DNA of 64,000 nucleotides from Pandoraea sputorum (GCF_000814845.2 NZ_CP010431.2:2852001-2916000); one strand, 5' to 3'; positions 8,907 to 18,960 are shown, numbered from the stretch's first letter. Numbers and translations: made by a program. The notes: generated by a model from the letters alone, not told the origin.

Positions 8907-11900
8907 TCAGTGCAGCGCCGAGCGGTTAGCCGGGGAGCGATAGAAAGACTGCTCCAGTTCACCAAGCAAAGTCGCCAGTTGCGGATCGCGAATGAAGCTT
9001 GCGGCGGAGTCGGCGGCGAGGATCGCTTCGGGCGTTTGCGGCCGGGCGATGAGAAAGCCCTGCACGTAGTCGACGCCAAGCTCGGAGAGCGCTTCCAGCG
9101 TTGCGGCGTCTTCGACCCACTCCGCCACGCTGCGAATGCCGAGGTTCTTGGCAAGCGCCACGATGGCCTCGACGATGGCCAGATTGGCCGGGTGCGCTGC
9201 CATGCTCTTGACGAACGCGCCGTCGATCTTGATCGCGTCGACCGCGAGGTCCTTGAGATAGGAAAACGAACTGAAGCCCGCGCCGAAGTCGTCGAGCGCG
9301 ATGCGTCCGCCCAACTGGTGGATGCGATCGACGAAGCGTCGCGTGTTGTCCAGATCGTGCAACGCGACCGTCTCGGTGATTTCGATGCACAGCAGCCCCA
9401 CCGAACGCTCATGCGCGGCCAGCGTCGCAAAGATATCCCGCACGAAATGCTCGTCGTTGAGCGATGCCCCTGAGAGGTTGACGCAAACGAAGCGCGTCTT
9501 GGACAACTGGTTCCGATGCGTATCGATCCACGCCAACGTATTCGTGAGCACCCATTTGTCGATCATGCCGATGGTGCCGTTCTCTTCCGCAGCGCTGATG
9601 ATGCGCGATGCCGGCACGATATTGCCGTCCGAATCGCGCATGCGCAGCAGCACCTCGAAGTTCAGCGAGTCGCCCGGCGACGCCATCTCCATGATCGGCT
9701 GCATTTCCAGGAACAACGTGTTGGGCGTGAGACCGGCGTCGAGCGCGTCGATCAGACGCAACTCCGCCAGACGCTCCCGGAATGCCGCCGCCCCGCGTTC
9801 GTAGACAACCAGTTCGCGACGGCTCTTCTTCGCCTCGCGGCAAGCCCGGTCGGCGGACGAAATCGCGTCGGGCACACGCATGTCTGTCGTCAGCTCGATG
9901 ACACCGGCCGACGCGCGTACCTGAAACGCCCGCTCGCCGATCTGATACGGTTCCCCGGCGATAGCGTCCACCAGACGTCGCGCCACCGCCGCCGCTTCCT
10001 TGATAGTGGCGTCGCGAAAGACCACGATGAACTCGTCGCCGCCGGTGCGTCCTACGCTCTGTTCCGTCGACAACCGCGCACGCATCCGGTCGCAGGCCTG
10101 ACGCAACACCTCGTCGCCCGCCGCATGCCCGAATAAGTCGTTGACGAGTTTGAAGCGGTCCAGATCGAGGTAAGCCAGCGCCGCCGGACGCGCATCAGAG
10201 AGCGTGCGGATGGCTTCGCCCAACGATTTTTCGATACCGCGCCGGTTCGAAACGCCCGTGAGCGGGTCGTTCTCCGCCAGATACCGCAGTTGCTCCATCG
10301 TGCGGGCGCGTTCCGTAATGTCCTGCAACGAACCCTCGATACGCCCGTCGGAGAAAATCGCCTTCACGAGGTAACGGCTGATACGCCCGTCGTCGCGAGG
10401 CAGCGAGAGAATTTCAAGCTCGGACTCGTCGCTGTGCTGGGCGACGTCGAGCAGCATGCGCCACGTGCTCTGACCGAAATACTGGTCCCAGCGGAACGTG
10501 CGCCCCTCGGTGTTGGGAATGCCAAGCATGGTGTGCAGCGCTGCATTGCCCCGGACGAACACCCCCTGATCGTTCAATGTGAAGAGGCCGACCGGCGTCA
10601 CGTCGTAGGCGTTGCGCAATTCGGTCTGGGCTTCAAGCTTGCCTTTGTGTTCCAGTCGCATCTGCTCGGCAATCGCCAGTGCGGCCATCAGGCTCGAGAA
10701 CAGCGCCGCCGTCACGCTATTAAGCGCCGACGACAACGCGCGCGCATTGAAGGCGGCGGCGATGACCTCGGAGAACGTCGCGAACAGCACGATGGCCAGC
10801 GATGCGCTATACCAGACCGCCACGCGAGAGCGCGTGAGCACCAGAATGCGCACGAGCAGCACCAGCACGATCACGATGCCTAAGGCCGCCACGGCCCACA
10901 GCACAGGAATGAAATGCGCATACGGCAACGCGATGGCAGCGCAGCACAGCACCACGCCCGCCCATTGCAACACCATCACCATCCAGCGCAGGCCGATCAG
11001 ACGCAGTTCCTTCTTGAAGAGCTGCGTGAACAGCGAATAGGTCAGCACGTAATAGATGGCGAACGTCGCCTTGCGTACCAGTGCGTCCCACTCCATCGGA
11101 ATGGCGCGCTCCAGCCACTGTGTATCCGCGCCGAGCGAGTTGGCGGCAAGTCGCAGGTTGCCGATCAGCCAGGCGGCGAACAGTACATACAACCATTCCT
11201 TGTTGATGATGGCGGTGACGAGCACGAACGCCGAGAGGGTCAGCAGACCGCCTTCGAGTAGTCCGTTGCTACGATGAAATTCCCTCTCGGATATGCGCAA
11301 CTCGGGCCCAGGCCAGGCGACGAGCGACAGATGCGCCGGGCCGGAGAACGTGCCCTGACACAACAACGTGACCGGCTCGACCAGATGACCGAGGTCGATC
11401 GAGAAGCCCGCCTTCGACGTGCGGATCGCACCGCTGACATCGCCCCGGTCGGCGCGGCCAATGGCGGGCGTGTCGGGGCTTCGCCAGCAGGCAAGCGTCT
11501 GCGCGTGTCGCGAGGGAAACTCGATAACGGTTCGCTCCTGCCCGCCCACCGGCGGCACCGAGAAGCGGAACCACACGGGCGCTTCGGACAGATGTGTGCT
11601 GAATTGCTGGACCAGCGGCGCACGCTCCAGTGCCCTCTGTGCCATTGGCGGATTGAACGTCGCAGGAAAATCGCCCTGCGCCTGAAAGCTCACCGGGGTG
11701 GCACCGCGCACCGCGTACTGACTTTCCTGGAACATGAGCACGATGCCCGAGAGCAGCATGATCGCTGCGGGCACCGCGTAAAGGGAAATGCTGCGAAAGA
11801 GTTCGTCGAGCCGGGCCGTGATGCGCCAACGGCGCCGCGTGCCGGTGAGTTCGCTCAACTCATCGGAGAAATCGTTCGTGTTACGGTCGTCGTCGCGCTC

Positions 11901-11921
11901 GTTGCCGAGTTCCCCCGCCAT
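8907..11921 (-). CDS. Membrane GGDEF-EAL cyclic-di-GMP protein with 7TM-DISM-like sensor and PAS
   Basis: 1004 residues. One membrane helix near 45-65, an extracytoplasmic domain to about 220, a cluster of about seven membrane helices (225-430), a PAS domain (about 450-545), a GGDEF domain and an EAL domain. GGDEF is intact (GRTGGDEF, near 624), so it could make c-di-GMP, but no RxxD inhibitory site stands five residues before it. The EAL motif reads EVLLR (near 753), a common working variant; ITETVALHD, DDFGAGF (near 877) and AIKID are kept, so the hydrolase is probably active. The ligand of the sensor is unknown. The start has only a weak ribosome site. It lies next to a FeeM-like gene. Confidence 0.9.
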   Translation of the reverse strand: MAGELGNERDDDRNTNDFSDELSELTGTRRRWRITARLDELFRSISLYAVPAAIMLLSGIVLMFQESQYAVRGATPVSFQAQGDFPATFNPPMAQRALERAPLVQQFSTHLSEAPVWFRFSVPPVGGQERTVIEFPSRHAQTLACWRSPDTPAIGRADRGDVSGAIRTSKAGFSIDLGHLVEPVTLLCQGTFSGPAHLSLVAWPGPELRISEREFHRSNGLLEGGLLTLSAFVLVTAIINKEWLYVLFAAWLIGNLRLAANSLGADTQWLERAIPMEWDALVRKATFAIYYVLTYSLFTQLFKKELRLIGLRWMVMVLQWAGVVLCCAAIALPYAHFIPVLWAVAALGIVIVLVLLVRILVLTRSRVAVWYSASLAIVLFATFSEVIAAAFNARALSSALNSVTAALFSSLMAALAIAEQMRLEHKGKLEAQTELRNAYDVTPVGLFTLNDQGVFVRGNAALHTMLGIPNTEGRTFRWDQYFGQSTWRMLLDVAQHSDESELEILSLPRDDGRISRYLVKAIFSDGRIEGSLQDITERARTMEQLRYLAENDPLTGVSNRRGIEKSLGEAIRTLSDARPAALAYLDLDRFKLVNDLFGHAAGDEVLRQACDRMRARLSTEQSVGRTGGDEFIVVFRDATIKEAAAVARRLVDAIAGEPYQIGERAFQVRASAGVIELTTDMRVPDAISSADRACREAKKSRRELVVYERGAAAFRERLAELRLIDALDAGLTPNTLFLEMQPIMEMASPGDSLNFEVLLRMRDSDGNIVPASRIISAAEENGTIGMIDKWVLTNTLAWIDTHRNQLSKTRFVCVNLSGASLNDEHFVRDIFATLAAHERSVGLLCIEITETVALHDLDNTRRFVDRIHQLGGRIALDDFGAGFSSFSYLKDLAVDAIKIDGAFVKSMAAHPANLAIVEAIVALAKNLGIRSVAEWVEDAATLEALSELGVDYVQGFLIARPQTPEAILAADSAASFIRDPQLATLLGELEQSFYRSPANRSALH

Positions 11922-12138
11922 ATGACTTTTGTGCCCTTATCTCGTTGGTCGCCCCCGTGTCGATCTCCGGACGAGGCGAGCATCGAAGCTCGCCTCCCCG
12001 GCCGGGCCGGCCCTGTCCCGTGCGGCCCTCCTCCGGCCGACACGGGCAGGTGTCTCTCGCCCGTCCTACGCGTTACCGCCGTCGTGCAAACCACTGACTG
12101 TTGCGAACGACGGGATAACGTTATTTCGAATAACGGCA

Positions 12139-13011
12139 TTACACCGCCAGGCTGTAGCCTGCTGCTACGCATCGTACCTCGTCGGCACCAAAAGATAAAT
12201 CCCGCAAATGCGCGCCAACACTGGCTTCAACCGGCACTGGCCCATCGTCGTGCCGAGCCTGCCCGGCCTCCCCTTCGCCCGGCATGCCGAGACGCAAGTC
12301 GGGGTGATGGGTGAGGCACATGTAGGCAAACAAGGGGTGACCTGCCGACTGCCAGCGCGTGCGTGCCTGCGCCACATCCAGCGCCAGCACCCGATGCCCG
12401 ATGCCGCCGACATGCGCCATCGGGATCAGGCCCTGCGACGGGAAGACGTCCGCGAACATCAGCGCTTCGTATTGGCGATGCAACGGCGGGCGGGCCGTAA
12501 TCACCATCCAGTCGATACCTGAGACCAGGCAGTACTGATAGAACGCCTTGAAAAGCGCCGTCTTAACGACGCGTCCCACCGGCCCCGCCACCACGCCGAG
12601 ACGCGTGGCTTCCGCAAGTGCCGCGCTGTCGAGCCATTCGGGCAACGGTGCGGAATCCTCAAGATGCAATGCCTGATAGCGATTGGTCTGGATCCGCATC
12701 GTGCCGAGCACTGCGCCGTCGAGCCGGGCGCGCGCCACAAGGACGACGGCGCCCGGTTCCCGGTCGCTGATCTCCGGCTCGCTCAGCGTTGCTGCGAGCT
12801 CGGGCAAATGGCGGCCGTAGGCCGCCTGGCGCATCGCAACGGCGTCGCGCAACGACGACTCGTCGCTCGCGATGGTGACGACAAACGGCAGACGTTCTTC
12901 GCGCAGCGCGCCAATCCCGGACGTGGCTGACGACGCAGGACGGGGGGCTCCGGTCGCCCGGTCTGCATGGGTCATCGAGAGGACATCCGAAGCTTGTGCA
13001 AGGTCAAACAT
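12139..13011 (-). CDS. N-acyl amino acid synthase, FeeM-like (GNAT fold)
   Basis: A 290-residue protein of the FeeM/N-acyl amino acid synthase family, which joins a fatty acyl chain (usually from acyl-ACP) to an amino acid. Visible features are the acetyltransferase-type core (VVTIASDESSLRDAVAMRQ, VLVARARLDGAVLGTMRI), EATRLGVV, and ARPPLHRQYEALMF near the middle, all typical positions in this family. The start is the ATG at 13011, eight bases after AAGGAG; a GTG three codons upstream is too close to it. It faces the MarR-exporter pair and lies 217 bp before the GGDEF-EAL gene. Some relatives are linked to exosortase systems, but none is seen here. Confidence 0.75.
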   Translation of the reverse strand: MFDLAQASDVLSMTHADRATGAPRPASSATSGIGALREERLPFVVTIASDESSLRDAVAMRQAAYGRHLPELAATLSEPEISDREPGAVVLVARARLDGAVLGTMRIQTNRYQALHLEDSAPLPEWLDSAALAEATRLGVVAGPVGRVVKTALFKAFYQYCLVSGIDWMVITARPPLHRQYEALMFADVFPSQGLIPMAHVGGIGHRVLALDVAQARTRWQSAGHPLFAYMCLTHHPDLRLGMPGEGEAGQARHDDGPVPVEASVGAHLRDLSFGADEVRCVAAGYSLAV

Positions 13012-13401
13012 GATTGACACTCCTTAAGGTCAATAAAAGGGCTGGTGCCGTGCACGGGCGCTGACGCCGGTGCATCGCACAATTCCTTTCTTGACCCGCC
13101 GAGGCGAAGTGTCAAGTGCTTATTTTCGTTAGGTTTTTCACAGTTTGACGGCACGGCTTCTCCCGCCCGTCGGTTCGTCGTGCCAACCGCCCGGGAACCC
13201 CCGTCGCGCCGTATGAAACGCCCCCGAACCCGATATCCCCGCCCTTTTCTTCCCGTCCCTTTGTCACCGATTTGCGACAGTTGCCGTCCAAAGAAAGACT
13301 CTGGCAAAATGCTAAACCTGTTTACTAATTTGCCGAACCGACGTGGCACGCAACTGTTCCGTTCGACGTCGGCACGGTCATCGAATACGACATTCCAGGA
13401 C
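13012..13401. other. Divergent promoter region between feeM-like and marR-like genes
   Basis: 390 bp between two divergent genes, with promoters on both strands expected. It contains an imperfect 32-bp palindrome at 13303-13334. The reading frame upstream of the MarR start stays open but looks non-coding. Confidence 0.55.
13303..13334. promoter_or_regulatory. Candidate MarR-family operator
   Basis: Imperfect 32-bp palindrome: outer arms GGCAAA and TTTGCC, inner core TAAAC-CT-GTTTA (13313-13324); 12 of 16 positions match in the two halves. It sits about 68 bp before the marR-like start, where autoregulators of this family usually bind. Confidence 0.5.
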
Positions 13402-13890
13402 ATGCCGAAAATCGACTGGTCTTCCCGGTTTGGCACGCTGGTGCACGACACGGCACGGGTTTACTCGCGCCTGTTCGACCGCCGCGCCCGGGGCAATTTC
13501 GATCTGACACGCGCTCAATGCCGCGTGCTGGTGATGTTGCACCGCTACGGCGTGCAAACGCAGGCCGAACTCGCCGAGCGCATGGAACTCACGCCGATGG
13601 CGCTCGTGCGCCTGCTGGACCGTCTACGGGAAAAGGGGCTGGTGCGTCGCGAACGTGATCCCAAGGATAAACGCGCCCATCTGCTCTATCTGACGGACGC
13701 CTCCGAAGCCAAGATCGACACCATCGTCGCCTTCGCCAACGTCACGGAACGTGAGGCGCTGGCCGATCTCACACCGGCCGAGCGCGCCGAACTGTCCAGG
13801 CTGCTCGGCAAAGTCCTGACCAATCTGACGCGCGCCGAGGCGGAATGCCCGGCATCGGTGCGCCGACGTGAGGAGGCAGATCCGGAGTAA
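13402..13890 (+). CDS. MarR-family transcriptional regulator
   Basis: A 162-residue MarR winged-helix repressor. The helix-turn-helix spans about residues 45-95 (QTQAELAERMELTPMALVRL), followed by the wing RRERDPKDKRAHLLYLT, and helices at both ends for dimerisation. I chose the ATG at 13402 because family members start here; upstream in-frame ATGs would add unlike sequence. The exporter gene follows 147 bp downstream on the same strand, so it likely represses that pump until a drug-like ligand binds. Confidence 0.9.
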   Translation: MPKIDWSSRFGTLVHDTARVYSRLFDRRARGNFDLTRAQCRVLVMLHRYGVQTQAELAERMELTPMALVRLLDRLREKGLVRRERDPKDKRAHLLYLTDASEAKIDTIVAFANVTEREALADLTPAERAELSRLLGKVLTNLTRAEAECPASVRRREEADPE

Positions 13891-14037
13891 CCGTCGGAGA
13901 ACACGGCAACAAGAGGAGACAAGCGCGATCCGGGGCGGACCCCGGCGGGAGTCATGACGGGAACGCCCCTTCCAGCGCGCAGCGACACATAACAACGTCG
14001 GGCACGACCAGAACGACGATCTACCAGAGGAATTACC

Positions 14038-15576
14038 GTGGCATCCCCCAAATTGGCTGACGATCCGGGCAAACACCGGGCGCTCGTCAGCGTGTCCGTC
14101 ATGCTGGCAACGGTGTTGCAGACGCTCGACAGCACCATCGCCAACGTTGCGTTGCCCCACATGCAAGGCAGTCTGGCGGCATCGCAGGACTCGATCACCT
14201 GGGTTCTGACGTCCTATATCGTGGCCGCCGCCATCGCAACGCCGCTCACGGGCACCCTGTGCGCGCGCTTTGGACGCCGACGCGTCTTCCTGTGGTCGGT
14301 TGCAGGCTTCACCATCGCCTCCGCGCTGTGCGGCATGGCCCACTCACTTACCGAGATCGTGGCGGCGCGTCTGTTCCAGGGAATCTGCGGCGCAGCGCTG
14401 GTGCCGCTCTCGCAGGCGACCATGCTCGACATCAACCCGCCGAGCAAGCACGGCTCGGCGATGGCCGTCTTCGGCATGGGGGTGATGGTGGGACCGATTC
14501 TCGGACCATCGCTCGGCGGCTGGCTCACCGACAGCTATAACTGGCGCTGGGTGTTCTACATCAACCTGCCCATCGGGCTGATTGCCTTCCTCGGCATCGC
14601 CGCCTATCTGAAAGAGCCGCAGGAACAGAAAGCGGGCAAGTTCGATGCGCTGGGCTTCGTCACACTGGGTCTTGCCATCGGTCTGCTGCAACTCCTGCTC
14701 GACCGGGGCGAACAGCAGGACTGGCTGAATTCGACGGAGATCTGGCTGGAGATGCTGGGCGCAATCATCTGCTTCGCGTACTTCATCGTCCACACATGGA
14801 CTGCGGGCGAACATTCGTTCTTCAACCGTGCCCTGCTGCGCGACCGGAATTTCAATACGGGCGTCGTCTATATCTTCGTGGTCGGCATCATTCTCTATGC
14901 CACACGGGCCTTACTCCCGCCAATGCTGCAAAGCCTGTTCGGCTACCCCGCAATCCTGACCGGGCTCGTCACGGCACCTTCCGGTGCAGGCACGATGGCC
15001 GCCATGCTGATCGTCGGGCGACTGGTCGGCAAGGTCGACGTTCGCTATCTGCTGGGTTTCGGCTTCGCGCTGACCGCCTATTCGCTTCACATGATGGCCG
15101 GTTACTCGCTGACGCTGAGTCCGTCGGACATTGTCTGGCCGGGCGTGATTCAGGGTTTTGGGCTGGGTTTCGTGTTCGTGCCGCTCACAACCGTCACGTT
15201 CGCCACGCTACCCGGCCAGTTCCGTGCGGACGGTGCAGCGATCTACAGTCTCTCGCGCAACATCGGCAGCAGTATCGGCATCTCTGTCGTGCAGACACTC
15301 CTCACGCAGAATACGCAGGTCAACCACGCCGTACTTTCCGAGCGCATCACGCCGTTCACACAAGGCGTCGAGACTTACGCGCAGACGTACGGGGCGGCCG
15401 CGATGGCTGCGCTCAACGCGGAGGTGACGCGTCAGGCAGCGATGATCGCTTACCTCGACGACTTCCGTCTCATGCTGTTTCTGACGATTATCGTCATGCC
15501 GCTATTGCTGTTCATCCGCATGAAGAAAAAGGCACCCGGCGAAACCGAAGAGATGGTTCACGTCGCTGCCGACTAA
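14038..15576 (+). CDS. EmrB/QacA-type multidrug exporter (MFS, DHA2)
   Basis: A 512-residue inner-membrane proton antiporter with 14 predicted helices. Motif D1 LDSTIANVALPHMQGSL near residue 25, motif A (ARFGRRRVFLWS), and the antiporter motif C (GPILGPSLGGWL) are present. It starts at a GTG preceded by AGAGGA. The upstream MarR gene suggests drug-inducible expression. No EmrA-type membrane fusion protein or outer-membrane channel gene lies nearby, so it either works alone or borrows partners from elsewhere. Confidence 0.92.
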   Translation: MASPKLADDPGKHRALVSVSVMLATVLQTLDSTIANVALPHMQGSLAASQDSITWVLTSYIVAAAIATPLTGTLCARFGRRRVFLWSVAGFTIASALCGMAHSLTEIVAARLFQGICGAALVPLSQATMLDINPPSKHGSAMAVFGMGVMVGPILGPSLGGWLTDSYNWRWVFYINLPIGLIAFLGIAAYLKEPQEQKAGKFDALGFVTLGLAIGLLQLLLDRGEQQDWLNSTEIWLEMLGAIICFAYFIVHTWTAGEHSFFNRALLRDRNFNTGVVYIFVVGIILYATRALLPPMLQSLFGYPAILTGLVTAPSGAGTMAAMLIVGRLVGKVDVRYLLGFGFALTAYSLHMMAGYSLTLSPSDIVWPGVIQGFGLGFVFVPLTTVTFATLPGQFRADGAAIYSLSRNIGSSIGISVVQTLLTQNTQVNHAVLSERITPFTQGVETYAQTYGAAAMAALNAEVTRQAAMIAYLDDFRLMLFLTIIVMPLLLFIRMKKKAPGETEEMVHVAAD

Positions 15577-15621
15577 AGCGACATTGGCAATACCGAAGCG
15601 CGCGGTTCATTAATAAATCAC

Positions 15622-16011
15622 TTATAAAATCGACGCGCGCTTCTTTACCGATTGACGTGGTTTTCTAGGCTTTGGCTCAATGCCAATACGTGAATCTCCG
15701 GCAAGTATCAATTTCGTTACGCGCTCGACAACCGCCTCGAATTCAATTTCCGATTGCGGGATATAAAGCCATTTCCCGAGAACAGGATGCGGGCGCAACG
15801 CAGGCATCTCCTCGATGAGTGACGCATGGTGTTCTTGCGACGTGCACACCAGCAGCCCATCCCACGGTGGATCCCGGTCGATCACGGCAACGCATTGCCG
15901 CCCGTTCAGATACGCCGCTTGCGCACCGAACATCCGCTTCTGCATGAAGGTGTCGTCACGTTCGAACGCATCGAAAATCCATAGAAGAGAATTACTAATA
16001 GAGGATGGCAT
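15622..16011 (-). CDS. Conserved hypothetical protein, TfoX/YjbR-like
   Basis: A 129-residue soluble protein with KRMFGAQAAYLNG near the start, then GLLVCTSQEHH and HPVLGKWLYIP. The RMFG...aaYlnG pattern resembles the N-terminal domain of TfoX and YjbR/MmcQ-type proteins, which are small and of poorly known role. GAGGA lies 9 bases before the ATG. It is convergent with the exporter (45 bp apart) and divergent from the autotransporter. The C-terminus is basic (KPRKPRQSVKKR). No function is assigned. Confidence 0.65.
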   Translation of the reverse strand: MPSSISNSLLWIFDAFERDDTFMQKRMFGAQAAYLNGRQCVAVIDRDPPWDGLLVCTSQEHHASLIEEMPALRPHPVLGKWLYIPQSEIEFEAVVERVTKLILAGDSRIGIEPKPRKPRQSVKKRASIL

Positions 16012-16179
16012 ACGCTGATTTCCTCAATAACCTTTAGAAAATCGAGATAACGGTAACAACTTATTACAACTCACCAAAATACAACGCCGACATTTGTAAT
16101 TGTCGAGCGGAACATCTAATTTGAACTCACTCGAATTGCGCACGATGAAATAAAGACTCGCCACCCTCAGGAGTGCGAT

Positions 16180-18885
16180 ATGACAATCTCACCACGTGCA
16201 GTTGAGTTCGTCCGGCATTCGCCGCACCAGTCGCCGCCCCTGCCCCTCAAACCCCTGATTATCGCCCTGACGCTATGCATCACCGCTCAGGCACGTGCCG
16301 CATGCGATAACGTCGCCCCCGCCAGTGGCACAACCGTGACCTGCACAGGTACTGATGGCGTGGTTGCCGCGCAAGCGGGCAGCACAGGCGTCAACGTGAA
16401 CGTGCAGCAAGGGGCCAATATCAGTTCGGTCCGGACCACAGCCGACGTCGCCACCATCACGGTCGATACATCGAGCACGATCACCAACAGCGGTACCGTC
16501 AGCATCACCGGGACCAACGCTCCCCAGCTCGGGCGCGGTGCCGCCATGCTCGGCGCGCACGACAACAATGTGCTGGTCAACACGTCCACCGGCAACATTT
16601 CAACGTCGGGCTACGAAAACGACGGCATGGCCATCAACGGCAACCGTGGTTCGCTGACCAACAACGGGACGATTACCGTCAACGGCCCGAACGCCTTCGG
16701 CATGACTGCGGCCTGGGGGCAATCGTCCGGCCTCGGCCTGTTCAGCACCTTCGTCAACACGGGCACGATCACCGCCAATGGCGGCGGGAGCCGTGCGATC
16801 AGCGTCGTGGGCGGGCAAAGCACCGTGACGAACAGCGGCACGCTTATCACTACGGGCGGCACCGCGTCGAACCGGTCATTCACCGTCTTCATGCAAGGCA
16901 ACAACAATAACTTCACGAACAGCGGCTACATCGAAGCGCGTGGCGTCAACAGCGACGCCGTCGTGTCGAACACTGCATCGGGCTTCACGTCGTCCATCGT
17001 GAACCAGTCGGGCGGTCAGATCATCAGTCGGCAAGGCTTCGGTGTTCGCACGGTCAACGGCACGATCACGATCACCAACGCAGGCCTTATCGAGAGCGAT
17101 GTCGGCACCGCCATCGCCATGAACGCGGCGGCGAAATCCAATACCCTCACGCTGCAAACCGGTTCGCAGATTATCGGCACGGCAGATGGCGGCAACAGTG
17201 CGGTCAGTCGCGTCAACTTACAGGGCACGGGTGCGGCGAGCAACGCCTTCGTGAACTTCGGCACGCTCAACATGCAGGGCGACAACTGGACATGGACCGG
17301 AAGCGGCAACTTCACGACCGCGCAGTTTCAAAGCGGTGTGTTCAACCTGAGCAGCACGCTGGGCGGCGCGACGTCTCAAGTCGCCGCAGGGGCCACACTC
17401 GCAGGTACCGGGACGCTCTCGGGCGACCTGACCAACGCCGGGACCATACACCCGGGCGACGGCAGCGGCAACGGCACGCTGACCGTTGCTGGCAACTACA
17501 CCGGCAGCGGCGGCAAGCTCGCCATCGATACCGTGCTGGGCGACGACTCGTCCAAAGTCGCCCCGCTGACCGTGAGCGGCGGCACCATCGGCGGCAGCAC
17601 GACGATTGCCGTCAACAATATGGGTGGCGCGGGCGGACTCACGACCGGCAACGGCATTCCGATGGTCAACGCAGTGGGCGGCGCGACGTCGAGCGCCAGC
17701 GCGTTCGCCCTCGGCGGCACGGTTAGCCAAGGGGCGTACACCTACTACCTGTATCGCGGGGGTACGACCCCCGGTTCGGAAAACAGCTGGTTCCTGCGCT
17801 CGACGGTGCCGGTGGCCACTGCCGTGACCTACGTCGACCCGGTGACCGGCCAGACAGTCACCACCGTGCTTTCGCCTGTCGGCGCAGCGGGTAGTCCGCC
17901 AACGGCGGCCGTTGGATCTACGCCCATGCCCATCTATCGCGTGGAAGTCCCCGTCTATTCGGCCATGCCGGAAATCGCACGCGTCGCGGGCTTTGCGCAG
18001 ATGGGCACGTTTCACGAGCGTCAGGGGCAACAGGGCTTGCTGACGGAGAACGGTGCGCTCCCGGCCGGCTGGGCGCGCGTGTGGGGCCAAACAGAACAGT
18101 TCCGCGCCAAGGGCGATGTGTCGCCGCAGTTCGACGGCAACATCGGCGGCGTGCAGGTCGGCCACGTTCTCTTCTCGCGCAGCACGGACAGCGGACATCA
18201 CGACCACATAGGCATCATTGCGGGATGGACGCGCGCCTATGGCGACACGCAGGGCAGCGCACTGGGATCGATGGACACACATACAGGATCGCTGGGACTC
18301 GACATGTACAGCGCGGGTCTGTACTGGACCCATGTGATGCCCAACCTCGCCTACGTCGACGCGGTCGTACTCGGCTCAGCGCTCCAATATGAATCGAAGC
18401 CTGTCAGCGGTATGAATACGAGCACGCATGGCAAGGCGGTGGCTGCGTCGCTCGAAACCGGCTGGCCGATTCGGCTGACGCCCGGCCTCATGCTCGAACC
18501 GCAGGCGCAGATCGTCTACCAGCATCAGTCACTCAACGATTTGACGGATGCGGTCTCGTCTGTGGCATTCGCCAACACCAATAGCTGGCTTGCACGCATC
18601 GGCGCGCGTCTGGAAGGCAATTACGACGGCGCACGCGGATTGCTGCGTCCTTACCTGCTGTTCAACCTGATACATACGTTCGGCAACGACGGCCGCGCCA
18701 TCTTCGGTGGCACCACGCCGATCGTCAGCAGCGCAAACACCACGGCGGCACAGTTTGGCATCGGCGTCGCCGGGCGCTTCAACAAGCACGCGAGCGTGTA
18801 CGCCACGCTCGCTTACCTTACGCAAATCGACGATACCCGCCAGCAGAGTGTGTCTGCCACGCTCGGATTGCGATGGCGCTGGTGA
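16180..18885 (+). CDS. Type Va autotransporter
   Basis: A 901-residue outer-membrane autotransporter. An extended signal peptide (hydrophobic core about 22-36) ends at ARA near residue 40. The passenger (about 41-600) carries imperfect repeats of about 35-45 residues built on TNSGT-type turns (ITNSGTVSITG, LTNNGTITVNG, FVNTGTITANGG, FTNSGYIEARG), typical of a right-handed beta-helix. The beta-barrel (about 620-901) ends in LRWRW, a proper outer-membrane signature. AGGAG stands before the ATG. No protease triad or known adhesin motif is visible. The upstream 170 bp is unusually A+T-rich. Confidence 0.88.
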   Translation: MTISPRAVEFVRHSPHQSPPLPLKPLIIALTLCITAQARAACDNVAPASGTTVTCTGTDGVVAAQAGSTGVNVNVQQGANISSVRTTADVATITVDTSSTITNSGTVSITGTNAPQLGRGAAMLGAHDNNVLVNTSTGNISTSGYENDGMAINGNRGSLTNNGTITVNGPNAFGMTAAWGQSSGLGLFSTFVNTGTITANGGGSRAISVVGGQSTVTNSGTLITTGGTASNRSFTVFMQGNNNNFTNSGYIEARGVNSDAVVSNTASGFTSSIVNQSGGQIISRQGFGVRTVNGTITITNAGLIESDVGTAIAMNAAAKSNTLTLQTGSQIIGTADGGNSAVSRVNLQGTGAASNAFVNFGTLNMQGDNWTWTGSGNFTTAQFQSGVFNLSSTLGGATSQVAAGATLAGTGTLSGDLTNAGTIHPGDGSGNGTLTVAGNYTGSGGKLAIDTVLGDDSSKVAPLTVSGGTIGGSTTIAVNNMGGAGGLTTGNGIPMVNAVGGATSSASAFALGGTVSQGAYTYYLYRGGTTPGSENSWFLRSTVPVATAVTYVDPVTGQTVTTVLSPVGAAGSPPTAAVGSTPMPIYRVEVPVYSAMPEIARVAGFAQMGTFHERQGQQGLLTENGALPAGWARVWGQTEQFRAKGDVSPQFDGNIGGVQVGHVLFSRSTDSGHHDHIGIIAGWTRAYGDTQGSALGSMDTHTGSLGLDMYSAGLYWTHVMPNLAYVDAVVLGSALQYESKPVSGMNTSTHGKAVAASLETGWPIRLTPGLMLEPQAQIVYQHQSLNDLTDAVSSVAFANTNSWLARIGARLEGNYDGARGLLRPYLLFNLIHTFGNDGRAIFGGTTPIVSSANTTAAQFGIGVAGRFNKHASVYATLAYLTQIDDTRQQSVSATLGLRWRW

Positions 18886-18900
18886 CCGATTGACATCGGT
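18885..18900 (+). repeat. Short hairpin at the end of the autotransporter gene
   Basis: Arms ACCGAT and ATCGGT with a TGAC loop overlap the stop codon. Only TT follows, so a terminator role is weak. Confidence 0.3.
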
Positions 18901-18960
18901 TTGAGAGGCGAGATCGCCATGGCCTGCACTGTGCGTTCAGGCACTGAGCTGAGACTCTCC

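Noticed and set aside
16480..17100. The repeated passages in the autotransporter as a possible CRISPR or DNA repeat
   Set aside because: They are degenerate protein repeats in frame, not exact DNA repeats with spacers.
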